18,331 nt of DNA from JAKFWF01 sp031401535 (lineage in GTDB: Bacteria > Pseudomonadota > Alphaproteobacteria > Rhizobiales > Hyphomicrobiaceae), in assembly GCA_031401535.1 (NCBI GenBank), contig JANNRP010000239.1, positions 1 to 18,331 on the forward strand. Direction: 5' to 3'. The translations under genes were made by a program, and so were the position numbers. Below are positions 16,610-18,331 of the stretch, in pieces (positions within the stretch are counted from its first letter, which is position 1; every line of letters begins with the position of its first letter). The notes beneath the pieces were generated by a model that had not been told where the DNA came from, ran no database searches, and was given only the letters and a program-made list of their open reading frames with translations.

Positions 16610-17400
16610 ACATCGCTCTGCAGGAGACAATTAGCGTCGTGGCCATTTCGGCGGGCTACGGTTCATCCGACATTATCAGGTCAGCTTCGTTCAACGCTAC
16701 CGCTGGTCGCATCACGACCATCGCCGGGCCGAATGGTGCCGGCAAATCGACGCTCATGAAGGTTGTGGTGGGGTTACTGAGGCCAAGACTTGGGCGCATA
16801 ATGCTCGGCGATCGGGACATCACGCGCCTCGATCCCCCCAGTCGCGCCGCTGCAGGGCTGGGGTACGTGCCCCAGGAGCACAATGTCTTCAAGAACATGT
16901 CGATCGGCGAAAACCTGCGGATTGCCCATGAGTTTATAAGGCCGCGTAGCTCCGTTGCCGAGTTTGCAGCCGCACGCGATCGAGTCTTGGCCCTGTTTCC
17001 TGATCTTGCGGGTCGCCTTAACGGACTTGCCGGCACACTCAGCGGGGGTCAACGACAGATGTTGGCAATCGGCTGCGCGTTGATGCCTAGTCCCACAGCT
17101 TTGCTGCTCGATGAGCCATCGGCTGGGCTATCGCCGCGTTATGTTGCCGAGATGCTCGACGCCGTTCGCATTGTCAACGGGTCCGGGGTCACGGTGCTGA
17201 TGATCGAACAGAATCTCGTCGAAGCCGTTCGCGTGTCGCATGACATGGTGTTGCTGGTCGGTGGCGAAGTCAAAGGACTGTGGCTGGCGCCAGAGTTTCT
17301 CGACGATCCAAAAGTCACAAGCCTTTTCCTTGGCGGCGTGCAACATGACACAGCCACCTATCCGACCAGGGAGGGCGCGCATGGCACAAGCACTCCTTAA
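16606..17400 (+). CDS. livF: branched-chain amino-acid-type ABC importer ATPase (LivF family)
   Basis: This is the second ATPase of the importer, 264 residues, starting at a GTG that overlaps the LivG-like stop (GTGA). Walker A GPNGAGKS is at 41-48, Q-loop VPQ (Gln90) lies in the LivF-typical segment GLGYVPQEHNVF, the signature LSGGQ is at 145-149, and Walker B ALLLDEP at 165-171 is followed by SAGLSP. The switch position has the LivF form IEQN (Gln202) instead of His. The C-terminus is about 20 residues longer than typical, and its end overlaps the LivH-like gene by 20 bp. It functions as a heterodimer with the LivG-like protein. Confidence 0.94.
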   Translation: MNIALQETISVVAISAGYGSSDIIRSASFNATAGRITTIAGPNGAGKSTLMKVVVGLLRPRLGRIMLGDRDITRLDPPSRAAAGLGYVPQEHNVFKNMSIGENLRIAHEFIRPRSSVAEFAAARDRVLALFPDLAGRLNGLAGTLSGGQRQMLAIGCALMPSPTALLLDEPSAGLSPRYVAEMLDAVRIVNGSGVTVLMIEQNLVEAVRVSHDMVLLVGGEVKGLWLAPEFLDDPKVTSLFLGGVQHDTATYPTREGAHGTSTP

Positions 17401-18241
17401 CGGACTTGTCTCCGGCTTGCTGATTGCCCTGCCGGCAATCGCGTTGTCGCTGACCTACGGCGTGCTCAATTTTCCTAACTTTGCCATCGGTGCAATGATC
17501 ACGGCAGGCGCCTACCTCACTTATTTCTTCAATGTTGGGCTGGGCCTGCCTCTAGTGGCCGCAGCGCTCCTTGGCTGTCTCGCACTGGCGCTTGTTGCGG
17601 TCGTAGTGCAGCACCTCGTTTACCGCCCGATCGGCACGGACGATCACATAACGTTGCTGGTTGGATCGATGGGCGTTGCATTCGTTCTGGAAAACCTCGT
17701 GCGCTTCGTCTACGGCGCCGAGGTACGAACTTTAGCGTTGTCCGTCGCGCGCCCGATGGTGTGGCACGGGCTACGGTTCAATCAAGAGCAACTCATCATT
17801 GCCGTAGTAACCGTCTCCGCAATGGCCGCCATTGCTCTTGTGCTCAAGCGCACCGCGCTCGGGCGGGCAATGCGCGCAATCTCCGATAATCCAGCACTGG
17901 CGGAAGTTCGCGGCATCAGACGTCACCGCATTGTCGACTGGACTTGGGGCTTGTCGGGCGTGTTAACGGCACTAGCCGGGCTGCTAATCGCTATGGACAC
18001 TACGGTGGAGCCTTTGGTCGGCGCCAACTATCTCGTCTCGATCTTCGCGGCGGCAGTCGTTGGCGGCATTGGCAACCCGTTTGGCGCCATGGCAGGCGGA
18101 TTAATCATCGGCATTGTCGAGGAATTGTCGACGCTTGTGTTGCCGACGACCTACCGGCAGGGTGTGAGCTTCATCGTACTTGCGCTGGTGCTCTTCCTGC
18201 GGCCCAGCGGTCTTTTGGGAACGGCGAGGATCAAACGATGA
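17381..18241 (+). CDS. livH: branched-chain amino-acid-type ABC importer permease (LivH family)
   Basis: This 286-residue integral membrane subunit begins MAQALLNGLVSGLLIALPAI with about eight hydrophobic helices. It carries the LivH hallmarks LTYGVLNFPNFAIGAM near 25-40, the EAA-like cytoplasmic loop TALGRAMRAISDNPALAEV near 160-180, and VVGGIGNPFGAMAGGLIIG near 225-245. The ATG at 17381 has GAGGG 5-6 nt upstream; a longer in-frame reading starts within the LivF-like gene and is rejected. Its TGA overlaps the ATG of the next gene. The pairing with LivM forms the channel in the inner membrane. Confidence 0.94.
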   Translation: MAQALLNGLVSGLLIALPAIALSLTYGVLNFPNFAIGAMITAGAYLTYFFNVGLGLPLVAAALLGCLALALVAVVVQHLVYRPIGTDDHITLLVGSMGVAFVLENLVRFVYGAEVRTLALSVARPMVWHGLRFNQEQLIIAVVTVSAMAAIALVLKRTALGRAMRAISDNPALAEVRGIRRHRIVDWTWGLSGVLTALAGLLIAMDTTVEPLVGANYLVSIFAAAVVGGIGNPFGAMAGGLIIGIVEELSTLVLPTTYRQGVSFIVLALVLFLRPSGLLGTARIKR

Positions 18242-18331
18242 CCGGTTATCTGGTTTCGATCCTCACGTTCGTTGTGCTTGCGGCGATGTTAGGCTTGGCG
18301 CTCAATATCCAGTGGGGGCAGGCCGGCATGG
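18238..18331 (+). CDS. livM: ABC importer permease (LivM family), N-terminal fragment
   Basis: ATG at 18238 overlaps the LivH-like stop (ATGA) and opens MTGYLVSILTFVVLAAM, then LGLALNIQWGQAGM, the start of a LivM permease with its conserved NIQWGQAG motif. Only 31 codons are inside the window. A substrate-binding protein gene (LivK type) is expected beyond the right edge, since none lies upstream. Confidence 0.9.
   Translation, partial: MTGYLVSILTFVVLAAMLGLALNIQWGQAGM

Overview
The window looks like a chromosomal segment of an alphaproteobacterium, probably order Hyphomicrobiales and possibly Bradyrhizobium/Afipia-like. This rests on high GC codon use, a YbbA/YbbP-type ABC pair divergent from a TesA-type arylesterase, GTG starts with 4-bp gene overlaps, and the style of the mobile-element remnants. 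No species can be named from sequence alone.

Region 1 (1-4395) is core chromosome: the start of a Bax-inhibitor-1 family membrane protein gene, an FtsX-like permease overlapping its ATPase by 4 bp, and a divergent tesA-like arylesterase followed by a perfect 10-bp hairpin. Region 2 (4396-4864) is a gene-free stretch leading to an intact initiator tRNA-Met.

Region 3 (4821-13335) is a mobile island with every gene on the minus strand, pointing at the tRNA. The tRNA-proximal gene is a large serine recombinase whose last 13 codons and stop lie inside the tRNA. Upstream are two overlapping genes for degenerate tyrosine recombinases (387 and 593 aa), in a Tn554 TnpA/TnpB-like arrangement. Next come a small ORF, a 333-aa protein with a TnpC-like helix-turn-helix, possibly a small wedged ORF, a DUF2779 double nuclease (PD-(D/E)XK plus DEDD exonuclease, possible Fe-S cluster) and a 169-aa unknown. 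Two AT-rich gaps carry a shared element (TTGGTTAT-N8-TTATARTA on the minus strand), one upstream of the recombinase genes and one upstream of the nuclease genes. This implies two co-regulated units: mobility and possible defence cargo. The combination is the best candidate for an undescribed system here. The far end of the island is not visible.

Region 4 (13450-15010) is a graveyard: remnants of IS1595, IS21 and IS91 transposases and a frameshifted ornithine cyclodeaminase pseudogene. Region 5 (15031-18331) is an intact TetR regulator with a perfect 12-bp palindrome and a promoter upstream, followed without gaps by a branched-chain amino-acid-type ABC importer operon (LivG, LivF, LivH, start of LivM). 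No substrate-binding protein gene is in the window.
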